DNA of 64,000 bases from Camillea tinctor (GCA_022578605.1 MU394144.1:62001-126000); one strand, 5' to 3'; positions 36,897 to 50,225 are shown, counted from the stretch's first letter. The notes: generated by a model from the sequence alone, not told the origin. Numbers and translations are program-made.

Positions 36897-38555
36897 ATGC
36901 CAGGGCAACGAAGATCATTGAGTCTCGAGGCTCCCGAGAGAACGGGTACCCGTGATCCCGGTGCGCACGAGCTAGGTAAGTACCGGTCCCTCTTGAAAAC
37001 CCAAACTGAACCCCCCCATCTTAGTTAGTTCTAACCTTATGGTGTCCAGAATCCTCTGATTCCGACGATCACTTTTCCGACGCTCAGTCCGGTCTTCAAC
37101 CCAGCCCTGGCGCTACCTCTCCTGTTCCCAGAACCCGGGTGGAGAAGGTTGACGACGAGCCTTCCTATGGCGAAGTCCCCGGCACCGATGCTTATGAAAA
37201 GCGAACCACCGATGCCGAGCCAGACGAGATTGCCATCATCGAGGAGGAGAGGCCCCGGTCTCTTTCCATAGACCGGCCTGTGACCCCTGGAGGACATCCT
37301 ATCCCCAAGACGGTGGTTGAGCAGGCGGAGGATGTCCCCGGCTCCTCTACCCACCACTACCACGAACATCTCCACGAGGCAGATGCCACTCCCGACTTTA
37401 TCCGTAAACCTGATGGCACTGGCGAGGCGAATCCCATACCATCATCGGTAGACCCCACCACACAAGACACCGGTACGGCAGCCAAGTCCTCCTAAGCTAC
37501 CCAGTGCCATTGACCGTGCCCTCGTAGATGACACGCCTGGGCCACCCGCCCTCAAGTCCCCCATTTCACACCAGCGGAGGAGATCCTCGGCCGCAAGATC
37601 AATAAATTCTGACCACGGGGGCCCGGGTGACAATGACGACGATTTCGGTGATGACTTTGACGATTTCGAAGAGGGTAACGAAGATGCTGATTTTGGGGAT
37701 TTTGACGACGGCTTCCAGCAGGCGGAGGCTGCTGACCCAGTGGCACCTCCGCCTGTGAGCCAACCTCAAGTATCCATACCCTCATTTGTATGTTTAGCAC
37801 CCTGCTTAGGTAGCTCAAATCAGTATGCTAACGTCTGTTCCCCCCATCAGCCAATATTAGACCTGGATGGACTAGACTCGGAAGATATCTTAACTGCCAC
37901 CGAACCTTACTTAGATGCATTGTACTCTCCCGAGGCCCTCGAGCTTCCCGCCTTGCCCTCCCCTCCCAGCGATAATCCCATATTCTTCAATCCTAGGAGC
38001 GCATCCCTCTGGTCCCAGCTCGCAGCTCCCCCGCCCCTTCAACCCCCTGATTGGATTCGCTCCCGTATAAGGAGGCTCTTTCTAGTGTCGCTAGGCGTCC
38101 CAGTGGACCTAGATGAGATATTACCTGCGTCGAAGCAGAAGAAGCTTATACTTCCGTCTATACACACCACAGGCGGGCCCCTCCGTACATCGACAGACTC
38201 TAGCTCTGTGGCCCGGCTCAAGAAATCGGACGCCAACGGCTCCTCCGTATCCGTAGATTCCGAGGGCAAGGAGAAGCCCCGGTCTGACTCTAAGCGGCGG
38301 AAGGGTCCGCCAGAGCCGCCGGAATTGGATCTTGTGTCGGCCAAGCAGCTCTGCGCCACCACCGAAGAGGCCCTCGCCGGCATGACGGACGCTGAGCTGC
38401 AGCAGCACGTCAGGAAGTTGAGAGGCATGGAGGTCCTGGCCAAGGAAGTCCTCGAGTTCTGGAAGAAACGTACGGATGAGAAGATCGGGGACAGGGAGGC
38501 CTTCGAGGGTGTCATAGAGAACTTGGTGAAACACGCGAGGAAGACGAGGAAATAA
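36897..38555 (+). CDS. Aftiphilin-like/LAA2-type clathrin-adaptor accessory protein (about 490 aa, model uncertain)
   Basis: Proposed exons: 36897-36975, 37050-37447, 37497-37787 and 37851-38555. The N-terminal part (MPGQRRSLSLEAPERTGTRD; VEKVDDEPSYGEVPGTDAY) is disordered. The middle is strongly acidic with FGDDFDDF and DFGDFDDGF motifs, the type that binds the gamma-ear of AP-1. The C-terminal part has WIRSRIRRLFLVSLGVPVDL, DEILPASKQKKLILPSI and a final helix (TDAELQQHVRKLRGMEVLAK), resembling the fungal LAA2 (YBL010C) family that links Laa1 to AP-1. Intron 1 (74 bp) is clear. The frames on either side of about 37450-37500 differ. The 49-bp intron 37448-37496 (GTAGAC...CCTAAG) restores the frame but has poor borders, so an indel or another junction is possible. 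Intron 3 (63 bp) has good borders. The family call is moderate. Confidence 0.68.
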
Positions 38556-40386
38556 ATCAAATCAATCAATATATGAAAAAAGGAAGATGATGGGTAAGAG
38601 AAAGAGAAAGGAAACACTTTTGGAAGTAAAAGAGGAATGAGATACACGAAAAGATACCTATACCGCAAAATTTAGCTTAGATAAGATATATGCTCTATAA
38701 TACAAGGAATTCAGCGTAAACATTATCTTCTCTGATATCACCGTCCGTTGAATGGTTTAGTTTCGGGGTGCCTGTAGACTGTAGACTTCGTTTACAGTGT
38801 CCTTGTGCTGACACAGGTCATATACACTATACCAAAGATATATCGTGTAAAGAATACCTATGACCTTCCCGTGCAGCCCGAGAGACATCTTGAATGTTTC
38901 GTTATGCACCAGTTTCCCTGAGCACAAGGGTTTTACGTGTTAGTATGAAGAAGAGGTGGTAAGTGGGAAAACCATTAAGACGGAATGGAGGAGTTCAATG
39001 GCATTCTATAAAAAAGAAGAAAGGGATTCTGGACTACGCGGACTAGGGATGAAGAATAGATAAATAAGGGATGATAAAGGCGAAGGGAGGGAGGGAGACA
39101 CACGCCTGAGTAACCTAGCTTAGGTAGGTACCGTGGTAAGGTGTGTATATCAAATTTCATCACTTTTCGATCCCCGACATGGTCTGAGCTGGCCTCGTTT
39201 TCACGTCCTAGCATACATGCCCACAGAGTTATAACCTACATAGCTATACGAAGATATCCCCGGCTAAAAAAGCTTTCCCGTTCCCCCTTTGACTCATGAA
39301 AAGTACATGTCATAGCAAAAGAAAAGAAGACATTAGGTGAAGACAGTAAATAGTTGACCTACACCTTAACCTACCTACCTAACCTACACCAGACTCTACC
39401 AAAACTCGGTACCTACCGGGTCTAGTCCCACAACATCCCTTCACGCTGCACTGCACCTAGAAAAGGATATCGTATCTATCGTATCGTGTTCTGTTATGTT
39501 GTGCTAGAAGTCCGCCCAGAGCGCTTGGAGATCCGTGTCTGACTATAACTAGAAAAGAGTCTCCCATGGAAAAGGAAAAAAGGGGGGAGAACTCGAAAAA
39601 AAAGAGAACCACCGCTGTTGAACCAAACGCAATACCAAAAATGAAAAATATATATATATCTAGACACATACAAATGAAATAGGCCAAGTTTGAACAAAAG
39701 AAGAGAAGGAAGAAATAGGAAAAAGGCATGTCTCTTCACATCACCACCCATCCCGCGTAGATATCCATTCCCAACATCCCACCTCCAAGCATAAACCAGG
39801 AGTCCAGGGACAAGAAAAAAAAAAGCGAGGAAACCCTTCGCAGACAGCATACTCATACTCAGTCATACGTATATATAACAACATAATTCATTCATTTTTT
39901 TTTTCATTTTATTCCATTTCTTTCCCCTTTTCTCTACCCAGGTCCCGTAAGTAGCATACACACCCCTTCCTACCTACCAACCTATCCACCTTAAAAAAAC
40001 ACTTAGCTACTAAGTTTTATGTATTTTCCCCTTTCCGAAAACGCGCTATGGATCTATAGAGCTTGCGAGAAAGAGAGAAAAGAAGAAGACGAAGAAGAAG
40101 AAGAGGCTGCAGTAATTTTGTTGTTGGCTTTCTTGTTTTTTATATGAAGAGAAAGTTCGAGATCTCGCGAAGAAGACCCCGTTAGCGATCAGTCAATCTT
40201 TTATTCCTTTTTTTCCTCATGACTTCATGATCCCCATTCCCCCCCCCCCCCCCCTTACGCATTCCTGCTAGCCTAGCCTAGCCAAACCCGCCTTTTGGCT
40301 TTGATTTTAACCCTTCCAGTTCTATTGCCCAAATATCGTAGCATGTCGGATAGCTTTGTTTAACCCCCAAATTGATGTTCCCCTTT
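38556..40386. other. Convergent intergenic region, LAA2-like gene and eIF2 gamma
   Basis: No gene is supported. The frame 39494-39856 (minus) is hydrophobic only because of T-rich sequence. A C run lies at about 40240-40253 and an AAG-rich stretch at 40080-40110. Confidence 0.55.
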
Positions 40387-42047
40387 TTACGACTCGGATG
40401 GCTCGAGCGTGACACCGCTATGGAAAATACTTTGTTAGTTTTGTATAGTATATAGGGGAATGCAGATTGTACTTACGCCGTGATAGTGGCCCAGCCGATA
40501 AGACGCCAGTGCTTCTCGATACGTCGGCTGAGGGCGATCTTCTCGCCCAGATTCGTGCAGGCAGGGCTGGTCAACGAAAGCTTAGCAGCGTCCTGCTTGA
40601 TAGCCGCAACCTTGGCACCAGTCGAGGTAGAACCGATGTTAACCATAAGGACTTCATTCTTGGTCAATTTGGCAACCTTAGCCTGCTTTCCGTCCGCGGT
40701 TCTAACACCAAGCAGCCGCTTGAGAAGGTAGAAGTTGACCTCGATCTCGCTGTAGATGGCAGGTAGACGGCCCTTGAGGCCAAGCACGAAACCGACCAAG
40801 CGGTCAGCTCGGCAGAGCGTCGGGTCGATGCGCGTACCGACACCAATCAGTCCACCAGGAACAGCATACTTCAGGTCATTGAACTCGGAGTTGAGGGAGA
40901 CGATTCGGCTGCAAATGGGCTTGCACTTGAGCGCACCCTTGTCGTCGCGGGTGACGATACCCGGACGGATCTCGATTTCGTCACCTAGCTTCAGAACACC
41001 GTGAAGGATACTGCCACCGGCAACACCACCCTTCAGCTCCTCGATCTCGGCACCGGGCTTGTTGACATCGAAGGACCGAATGACCATCATGTGGGGCTCC
41101 TGGGTGAAATCTCTCGGGGGCACGGGAATAGTGTTGACAATGGCCTCATTGATGGCATCGATGTTGAACTTGAGCTGGGCCGAGATGGGGATGATAGGCG
41201 ACTTGGCGGCAGGAGTTCCACGGACGAACTTGAGAATGGACTGGTAATGCTGCTGGGCAGCTTCTTCCCGCATAAGATCGACCTTGTTCTGGAGGATGAT
41301 GATCTTGTCCAGCTTCATGATCTCGATGGCTGCCAGATGTTCCGAAGTCTGAGGCTGGGGGACAGATTCATTGCCAGCAATAAGCAGCAGGGCAGCGTCC
41401 ATGACGGCGGCTCCGGACAACATAGTACTCATGAGAATATCGTGACCAGGGCAATCCACGAAGCTACGATAGTTAGCGCTCTTTTTCTTTTTGTGATAAT
41501 TCTCTTTCCAAGTATTTACTTACGAGACATGGCGCAGTAACCGGTATGTTCCGCTGCAGCCCTCGCGCTCACAGGCCGGATCAACCTCCTTCTCGCTCTT
41601 GTAGCTTCGGTAGCATCCAGGCCGGGGACACTCGGGGTTGTCGCACTTGTAGATCTTGGCGTTGGCATAACCCAACTTGATGGTAATATTCCGGATCAGC
41701 TCGTTCTTAAAACGGACGGTCTGGACACCTGAGATGGCCTTGACGACGGTGGATTTTCCGTGAGCGACGTGGCCGATGGTACCAATGTTGATGGTAGCCT
41801 GACGCGCAATGATTTCAGGGGTGAGGGGGGTCAGAGAACCGAGATCGAGGTCTTTCGCATCGGTCTGGGGAGGTAGAGGTGGCCGCTGTACGGGAGGGGG
41901 GGCAGTCATGGGGGACTTCTTCATGGCCGCCTTGGTGGGCTGCTCTAGCTCGTCAACTCCATCGTCGAGAGCATCGTTGACAGGGGACTCGTTGCCCGAG
42001 TCGGAATCGGACTCGATGTCGTTGCCAAATTTGTCGTTGGCGGACAT
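40387..42047 (-). CDS. GCD11: Translation initiation factor eIF2 subunit gamma (513 aa)
   Basis: Three exons on the minus strand: 42047-41524, 41463-40477 and 40417-40387, an exact 514 codons. The introns are 60 and 59 bp with GTAAGT donors. After a ~85-residue disordered acidic N-terminus comes the GTPase domain: G1 [15 protein letters not shown], the eIF2 gamma zinc-ribbon insert ([14 protein letters not shown] ... [17 protein letters not shown]), G3 [11 protein letters not shown]4 NKVD and G5 SAQLKFN. Beta-barrel domains II and III follow ([40 protein letters not shown]) with the [13 protein letters not shown] loop. The tiny last exon codes only the end GVTLEPSES. The subunit binds GTP and initiator tRNA in the eIF2 ternary complex in the cytosol. 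The leader contains a CT repeat. Confidence 0.97.
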
Positions 42048-45000
42048 TTTGGCGGATATTCTTTTTTTATTATTTTTATTTTTGGTTTCTTTCTTTCTTT
42101 CTGCCTCTCTCTCTCTCTCTCGCTGTTTTTTATTTTATTTGATCTATTGTATATTTACCCGTCACTGTCACTTGGATGGTGATTTGGATTGTGTGGTAGT
42201 TCGGTGGGGAAAGATTGGCGAGATTTCTAAGTGGTTGAATTAGGTGATGTACTTGGTCATGTACTTGGTGATGGTTCTGGTCTGGAGGTGGGTGACGTTT
42301 GGGCTTGGGCTTGGAGTTTGTGATTTTGCAAAATTGTGTATGACTCTTTGCTACCAGACCCCGGACCTGCCCATTGATAAGATAAGAAGTGGAAGAATGA
42401 GGGGCAAGACCACCCTTAAGCAAATAAACCCAAATGAAATCGCACTACAGAGTAGAACCCCACACACAACGCAACATAAATTAGAAAAGAGATGCGTTTA
42501 TAAGAATGTTTCTTTAAAGAGGTATATAAGGTAGGCAGTACCTAGGTAACCTAGGTGAATGTAGCTTCCAGTTACACCACTTACATAATAAGGTAATTTG
42601 TAATTGGCATGCAGTACCTAGGTCGGGACCTACATAGTAGCCCTGAAGGTTTAGGTTCGGGTACATAAATACTACTTTGGTTGGAATATCAATTTAGGCT
42701 TTTCACTCTCACTCATACATAGTACCCCTAACCTAACCTGTTTTACCTATATTGCTTCAAACTACTGACCTAGTAAGAACTTTACTTTACTTTCATCGCC
42801 CTTTTTTGCTCTCGAGAAACTATCCGAAAAGAGACAGAGTAGAAGACTAGGAGGTTGTTACAAGTCAAAGCACACTTCATCAATCCGCAGCTCACCCCAT
42901 ACATACCTAGGCATTCGGGATTATAGTCAACAATTCACAGCTATCATCTTCAACTCGTGGTTGGAGGTGATGTGCAGATGACGTATTACAACTACATACA
43001 TACTATACACCCCCTCGGGCTTGGTAGGTAGTTCTCAGCCTTGATGATAATACCCCGATGGACCAGGCTCGACGTCAATTGATTTCCATGTTTACTGAAG
43101 ACCTCCTATACCAAAACCACACTAGATATTAGCTCGAGTTAAAAATAATCACCTCCTTTTCCCGTCACGGCCGTTAAGGCGGCTCTACACTACTTGCACT
43201 TACACTAGGTGCAGTGTGTGCACTTCTTACGATGCAGCCCGATCTGGGTTGACACCGAAGGCTTGGAATCACGAGTTGAACGCAACCCATCGTTTGCGGC
43301 TCGCACCGTCTCATTGGTCGCCTACATTCTACGAACTATAAATACCTACGCCGTTTGGGACCAAAACCGGTTCCGTGTCGTCAGTTACACCACAACCCAT
43401 TGAAGAGGGTGTAGTAATGTCAACGTGCTCTAGTTGTACAACCGACTCTTTCTCAGTCTTGGGTTGTATTCAAGTCTAGAACTGAATATTTCCCCCTCCG
43501 TATTATTCGCCCTCAGCTTAGCCATCAGCTTACACTACCTACATGGTAATGATGACCATGCCTGCCAGCCTGCATCCTATCTCAATCTCAGAACCAGGTA
43601 AGAACAACGAGAGGAAGGTGAACTCAAATAACCAGGAAATAACTCAGTTCCTATATACCTTATGCATGGCGATTGTGTGCGGGTGCGGGTGTGTGTGTGT
43701 CCGTGTGTCCGTGTACTCACCTAACCTACGGACATTGTGGGAGGGAGAGAGAAAGAAAGAATATGCTCTAGGTTAGTGTGTCGAAACCAAACAACGCCAA
43801 TTGTGGCTGGACGGACAAGACGGACAAACAGATTGACAGGCTCTGACTGGACGGAATAAGGTGAATGTCCATTGTTGGCGGATTGGATATTACCTCGAGG
43901 CTAGTACGCAAGGAAATCTGGAATGGATGCCTTTCCCGTTTTCCTTGCCGCCCAGGCACAACCGAGTCCATGCACAATGTCTACGACATCACGCCTATAC
44001 GCATTCTGATTGGTTGTGTTTACAGCTCACCTATGTGGCCCCGGAAACCATCTACCTATCAGATTTGCAGATGCTCGACCGGGGTCCTTGACGGCGCTCA
44101 CGACAATAGCGCCAGACCCCTCCCACGCGCCCAACCACAATCAGTTTCCCCATCTCATTGACTTAGTTCTTACAGGGCTCCTGGTCATTGACATGTCTTG
44201 TCCTTGACCTCATCAATCAATTTCGGCTGCCACTTGCGCCCCGACAGCCCAATCACAGCTTGGCTCTGCACCCAAGAGGTAACTGGTTGCAACCCTTGGA
44301 GCGGCAATACAAGAAGAGTAAGACTGAGAGAGGGAGGAGAAAAAAAATTACTACATCGTCTGATGGTAAGTGACTTCTGGTTGATAGAGGTAAGTGATCT
44401 ACCTGGTACGAAATCTCCCATCAAACTATCTATAGACATGTACTTCCATCCGAGAGAGGACCGAGCCGGGTGTAATCTTGTGCCATTATAACCCCCTCTC
44501 TTCTCTTTTAATATACTCAACCTTTCCTCTTGCTCTTTTCTGAGTTTTTGCACTTGATATTCGGTTACACTCTTGTTTCCATTTTCATACCGAAGCAGTC
44601 AGACCCGTCTTGATACTATATGCCATGTCCTACCAACTTGGGAGCTGGCGGTGATACATTGATCTGGCACTCCCGACAATACCTACGTGGTTGTCTAGCG
44701 TCATTCCGTTACCACGGCGTCTATTCACCACGAATCGCCCGCCTGGAGATTGGGGATTTCTCTAGCCGCCCTATCAGAGTCTTCTACCCGGGCGACTCAC
44801 CAATCCTGGCCCACTGTGAGCAATCCCATTGCATGTTGCATGGTCCCATCCCCACTGACACTCCCATGCAGAACATCTTTTAGAAGATCGAATCAACTTT
44901 GCAGTACGCAAGAAGGGCGCTACTCAAAACCTACACTTCTCCCAGCTTTCCAACTTTGTGAATCTTCTTCTCTCGATAGCTGGCCTCTCCAATTCTCTTC

Positions 45001-45158
45001 CTCTACTGCTTCGTGACTGTCTTGAGCCACTCTCGTATAGGTTCTTGTTGCGAAGTCTGTCTTTGATATATCGTATAGTATCTTGCTGGCATAGACTGCG
45101 TCTTGCATATTTGTTGGTTTTTTTTTTCTTCCCTTCGTTCATATTAAAATACACAACA
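42048..45158. promoter_or_regulatory. 3.1-kb divergent upstream region, eIF2 gamma / four-TM protein
   Basis: No gene is supported. It includes the CT-rich eIF2 gamma leader (42060-42125), a TACCTAGGTA palindrome with an overlapping second half-site (42539-42556) and a GT repeat (43685-43710). Open frames such as 44620-44883 (87 aa) and 44185-44553 show no motif or biased codon use. Confidence 0.5.
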
Positions 45159-46779
45159 ATGGCGCCACAAGACGATAAACGGCGGCCTGCCGCTCTTGCT
45201 TTAACATCATCGCGGTCATCATCAGAAGGATCCTTTACTACCACATCATCCCTCAAGGTACCGAGGACGCCGAGGTTCGCAGAAGCAACGACGATTCATT
45301 CGCCGATAGAGGAGCGCAGTAATTCGTTTGGCAGAGATGAGAGGTCGCAGATGGCGCAAGCTCAACCCGCAGATGTTGGGTTTGGGTATATCAATGATGA
45401 TGTACATTCGCAGTCGGTCACCATGCCTATGACACCGAAGTCACCCCTGAAGAGCGCCATGAGAGTCCCGGGCACCCCAGCAAGGAAAATTGAAAACCCT
45501 CTGAGCCCAACATTCAGAGAAGAGGATATACTAGAGAAGCGGGAGCAAGATACTGAGAAGGAGCAGGCGCGCGATCTGGTGAGTTTCAACTATTGAGAAG
45601 AAAAAGCGACTGGGGACCCTCAAATTAATACATATCATAGGGTATCAAGTACAGAGTGAGAATGGCTAAGTTCGCCCTTCGCGGTGTCAGCTTTAGCTGT
45701 AGTTTGATCATTTTGGCGATGCTTTCTTCCTCTTTCTCCATCTTCCACGCAACCAAGTCTCTATCAGCACAGAACGGTCTACCGGCTTGGGCAACGAGTA
45801 CACAAACCTGGCCTCAAATTCTCGTTCTGACGGTTTCCTGCATCAACCTCGCCATTTGTATTCTCATCTTCATTGGATATTGCCGGGGTGGTCACGCGCG
45901 AGCCGAGAAAGTCGGCGTCTACTACACACTATTTGCTGTTGGGTGGTTTATTGTATCAATGATTCTATGGGCTGCCGCTGCTGGTGTTCTGCAGTTCACA
46001 CGCAACAACAGCAACAACCAAGATATGTGGGGATGGTCGTGTGTCCAGAACCACCGGTCCGAGCTATTCCAGGACAAGGTCGACTATGCGCTCGTGTGTA
46101 GGCTACAGGTAAGCAATATGTTGTCTACGTGACGATAAGAAACGGGATTGCTAACAATGCACGCCTGCAGAACTGGGCTCTCATTTGCATCATTATTGAG
46201 ATCGTTATCGATGTTATCACGATCACGCTCTACAGCGTCGTCTTCTATCGGTACTACACGAAGAGACGACTACACAAGTCGATGGACATGCGAGACCGCG
46301 CTCGCTCTGACCTATACCTCGCGCAACTGCGTTCGCAGTCCGCACCGAACACCCCTGGGTTTGCCGGCAACGCCCCCATGAAGTCTCCCGCCTTCTCACA
46401 ATACGCGCTGTCGCCACGCTTCCCGCCATCCGCCTACAAGTCGCTCTCAGACATCACAGAGGCGCCTACGTTCACGCCGGCAGCCCAGGCAGCCGAGCCC
46501 CAGTCCTCGTTCGCCTCATCGTCCGCTGCTAGCAGCCCCATCGACAAGCCATTCAAGCTGCAGGCTCCTCCTACCAAGGCCCCCTCCGCCACTCCCAAGA
46601 TGAGCCAGGGCGCCTTCCGCGCCCCCACTGAGCCTGCTGCCGCCGAGACCAACGTCAACGAACACGGCCCCGTAGCCCCTGGCGAGCAGCAATATGCTGC
46701 CGTGCCCATCCCAGGCGCGTACGCTGACGCAGTTAGGAGTCCTAACGCAGGACAGACAAACTTCGGACACATGCGGTGA
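45159..46779 (+). CDS. Four-transmembrane fungal membrane protein (MARVEL-like), 498 aa
   Basis: Three exons: 45159-45578, 45641-46108 and 46171-46779, an exact 499 codons. Both introns are 62 bp, with GTGAGT/GTAAGC donors and CATAG/TGCAG acceptors. Residues 1-140 are Ser/Thr/Pro-rich and cytosolic-looking, with several S/TP sites. Four hydrophobic helices follow: ~150-175 (GVSFSCSLIILAMLSSSFSI), ~197-220 (ILVLTVSCINLAICILIFIG), ~233-258 (YYTLFAVGWFIVSMILWAAA) and ~299-325 (LICIIIEIVIDVITITLYSV). The loop before helix 4 has two Cys (GWSCVQNH, ALVCRLQ). The C-terminal ~170 residues are disordered, Ala/Pro/Ser-rich. The four-helix layout with an aromatic/charged first helix fits MARVEL-type proteins of filamentous fungi, but the family assignment and any role in membrane organisation are inference. 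Confidence 0.85.
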
Positions 46780-49024
46780 TTCATAAGGGGAAACTAAAAA
46801 TAAAAACCCTAAGAACCACTGTTATATATATATATATATTCCCGCTTCTTTTCATTTGTCGTGGTGGATCCACTATTACCTCTCTACCTACAGGTGTTGC
46901 TGAATGATTTGTGCTTTTTCGAAAAACCCAGAAATGATCTACTTGTTGCGGCGTTTTTCGAGTGAATGGGATGGGATACGATGGGTTTTGGGTTTTAAAG
47001 GATACCTCTGGGATGGGACTTATTGATGATTGATTAGGTTGGAAGCACACATCCAGATGCACACACACATACACACACATTCTCTCTCACCGGAAGGCGG
47101 AAAACTTAAGGGGACGAAAGAGTTCGAAACCGAAATGAAATGAACTGAGCCGAGGAAGCAAAACAGAAACAAGAAAAAAACAAAATACCAAAACATCGAC
47201 AAACATATATATATCTATGCTTGTTGTTTCCTTTTTTATTATTATCTATATCTATATACCTCTGTAATTATTCTTTAACCAAATCGCAAGATACTATATA
47301 CCAATTTTTATCTCTTTTATGTACACTTAACTAGCCATTGTATATCTATGATTTTGCTTTTTTTTTTCTATATTGTGTTTTATGACACTAGTGATCCCAT
47401 CTCATTCTTTTGACTTGTGTGATTCAGTCTACCTTACCTACCTGCCTATCTATCTATCTAGCGTAATAGCGGGTTCGACCAAGATGGAGAAATCACCGCA
47501 TGAGTTCTGCGGCACAGATCTAACTTTTCTTCTTCGCTGACGTTCGCTCCCGTCATCATCCCCCTTTCCCAATGCATGGCTTGTGGCTAGATGTAAAGTA
47601 TTGATGTATGGTAGGCAGGCAAGTAGTAGTTGCAAATCTCCACATTGGCCAGTGGTTTTTCGCTTTCCTTTCCGTTGGTGTTGCTTAATCAATATATACC
47701 TATGTATGTTATGCACGCATGTGTGTGTGTGGGCGTGCGCATTGCATGCCCACCTACTCCCCGTATGCAGAGTTTAATGAGAATAACGTTTGAATGCGTG
47801 TGTGCTACCGCGCCATATGTAGGTACAGAGTGCACCCGTCCGTCCGTCCGTCAATTAGTAAATTTAATTTTTTTTTCCGGATCTATTAAACTTCTGCGTT
47901 CAATAATTGTCTCGTCTCCTTCTTGTTGTCTGGATTGAGTTCTCGTAGGATTCCGTAAAGAGGGGGGGGGGGTTGGCGGGGGCTCAGGACGGCCCGTTGG
48001 TGGCTATGTGTCGTTTCCTCATCTATCTACAACTAGGTTCCTGGGTCTATGGGTTCCCGTGCGGGAAGGATCCTGTAGGTCATGCAGTTGGGGCCTTTTC
48101 CTGCTTCTGCTGGGCTGGGGGCGGAAAGAAGAGGGAATTTCGTGCGAATCTAGGCGCTACATGAACTATAATAACCGTTATGGCCTAACTGAGGTAGCTC
48201 AGCTCCGCAAGTGTGCGGTTCATTCTGAGGGCGGCGGATGCTAGTCTTCCGAAAGCTTTTGGTTATCTGCTTCTAGCACAAGGGACTGGGAGCTTTTATA
48301 AGTATGTAGGCTGTGTCGATCAGTTCAACACGAACAGGGCTTTGAAGTGTAAGGATATAATAGAGCGAGATTTTCTGACCTAGATTGCGAGGCCGTGGCA
48401 TGTAAATTTTTAGCCTAGTATCTACTTACAGTATATGGGGTGGCGGTGCTCTTATTTCCTAAGTTTATATATATAAACGTAACTTAACTCATATAACGCA
48501 AGTACTTGGTAGCTCTATAATCCCACCGGATCGTCGAACAACCTTGAGGCTTAGACTCGGAGAGTTGTTGTGTAGATCCGTCTTAGGCGAGGTCAAGATG
48601 GCAGCATGTTACGTTAAAAGGATCAACCCTAAACTACCTAGGTACACTAACATAGCATAAGAAAGCTCGTGGTGGGTGGCAGCTGCTCACAGCTGTTGAA
48701 GCAAATCGAATGATGGCTGGTGGCTCGATAGCTTGATAGCGAATCCGACTCTGCTGGCACACACAAACCGTTCGATATGTTTCGTCGAAGCGCCGAGCTT
48801 CATTGACAAGTGAAAAAACAAGTTGCAATACGAACCAAAGTGGTTACACCACAGCGCGAACTGAAAGCTTATCTAGAATCCTTAATTCGATCAATCAATT
48901 ACCTACTTGTAGTAGTTTTACCCCCAAGGAAAAGGGGGAAATAAAAGGGGGTCAAGAAGTTATCTACCTATAGTACTACCGAATCTTGAACCATACCCAC
49001 CCTCCAAACCCAACCGCCGCACAA
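46780..49024. other. Gene-free interval
   Basis: No supported gene. The interval contains a TA repeat (46823-46839), a CTAT repeat (47449-47460), a CCGT repeat (47838-47852), a G run (47961-47971) and a TACCTAGGTA palindrome (48635-48644). Short frames lack motifs. No tRNA-like cloverleaf was found. Confidence 0.5.
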
Positions 49025-49424
49025 ATGACCTCAACACAGCGCTTACTCTGGCGACCCGCGTTGGAGCTGTCATCCCGGTTTCATACAACCAGAGCTACGT
49101 CAACGACGGCAATGATGATGAGCAGGAGCACAACAGCAGCAAGGGGGATTCTCAACGGAGGAGGGTCGCGCCGGGCGGCTTACAGCACGCAGCCACCGCT
49201 CAAGAAGAAACCGAATGACACCGTCAAGTTTTGGCCTTTCGCGCTGGTCATCGCCATGGGTTCGGGAGCCTACGTGCTATTAGCTCGGACCAGGGCCGAG
49301 AACAGGTGCGATCCTTTTTTCTTTCCCTTCTTTGCTTCTTCTTTGGCTTTACCCCTGAGTATTCTAGGTATGATGCTAATGGTACTGATATCCTCTATGT
49401 AGATATGCACCTAGAAAAGGCTAA
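49025..49424 (+). CDS. Small predicted mitochondrial membrane protein (100 aa)
   Basis: Two exons, 49025-49305 and 49403-49424, with a 97-bp intron (GTGCGA...TATGTAG). The N-terminus MTSTQRLLWRPALELSSRFH plus a further Arg/Ser/Thr-rich, acid-free stretch (SRRAAYSTQPPLKKK) is a strong mitochondrial presequence. One membrane segment follows, FWPFALVIAMGSGAYVLLAR, and then a short basic tail ending RYAPRKG after splicing. Size and topology resemble small inner-membrane proteins of fungal mitochondria, but I do not recognise the family. Splicing is supported by the donor right after an AAC-AG codon break and a plausible short basic C-terminus; reading through the intron gives a T-rich, implausible tail. 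Confidence 0.7.
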
Positions 49425-50225
49425 TGAGTTTTTTTTTCTTATCCTTCTTTATATGGTCAGTGGCATTAAGTGGATCGGAGGTATCTGTTGATGAGATGCA
49501 AATCGGCTCACTTTGCGATATCATAGGTTCAGGATGCATTCATTTATGTACAAATAGAAAATTAATCGAAGGGGTTTGAGTTATGAATATATGTAGCAGC
49601 ATAGGTCATGATATTGGATTATTATATAAATGCTTATAAACTCACCACTTACACATTTATCGCATATAATTCTCACGTGCGAGAAAGGCCAGCCAAGAGA
49701 GGTTGATCACATATCGCATTATCGTTTTTTTATCAAAATCTTTATCACCTAAAACTGGTTTAGCAGGCCCCATCTAGCCATGGTGGGGTGGTTTCAAGTC
49801 AATTGCTACTTGTCGAAATGGTAGCACCGAAACAATATACCGACGAGTAGTACATACACTAGGTTAGTTACACCACCTACCCAATTTGACACATTACTTA
49901 CTCTCTTGTTCACTTCCCCTGAAGTTCTCCCTTTTTTAAAACCACTCCTCTTTGTTGATTTCCTTTTTGATCACGGTAAAGAAACAAAATTAGCCCCTCG
50001 AGAAACGTTACCTAGCGAGATACTTCTCTAACTTACCTACCTGTTTATCTAATCTACGTCACAAACTTAAAGCTTTTCTATTTTGCCATATCTGCCCTAC
50101 GTACCTAGGTACCTAACCACTTATACCGAACCATTTATTCCTATCTCTCGACTACTTTACCAACCCAACGAACCCTCTTCAGCCTCCCCTAGCAATAAAA
50201 TTAGAACCGAAAAAAGGGAGCAACC
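49425..50225. promoter_or_regulatory. Upstream region of URA6
   Basis: AT-rich, with a perfect TACCTAGGTA palindrome at 50102-50111, about 115 bp upstream of the kinase ATG. A C/T-rich leader follows. No gene is seen. Confidence 0.5.

Noticed and set aside
44620..44883. 87-codon plus-strand open frame upstream of the four-TM protein
   Set aside because: Starts with ATG and is not low-complexity, but has no motif, no coding bias, and lies in the probable leader or promoter.
48186..48240. Possible tRNA-like sequence (GGTAGCTCAG... GCGGTTCATTC)
   Set aside because: The A-box-like part is suggestive, but there is no proper B box (GGTTCGAnTCC), no acceptor stem pairing and no credible anticodon arm.
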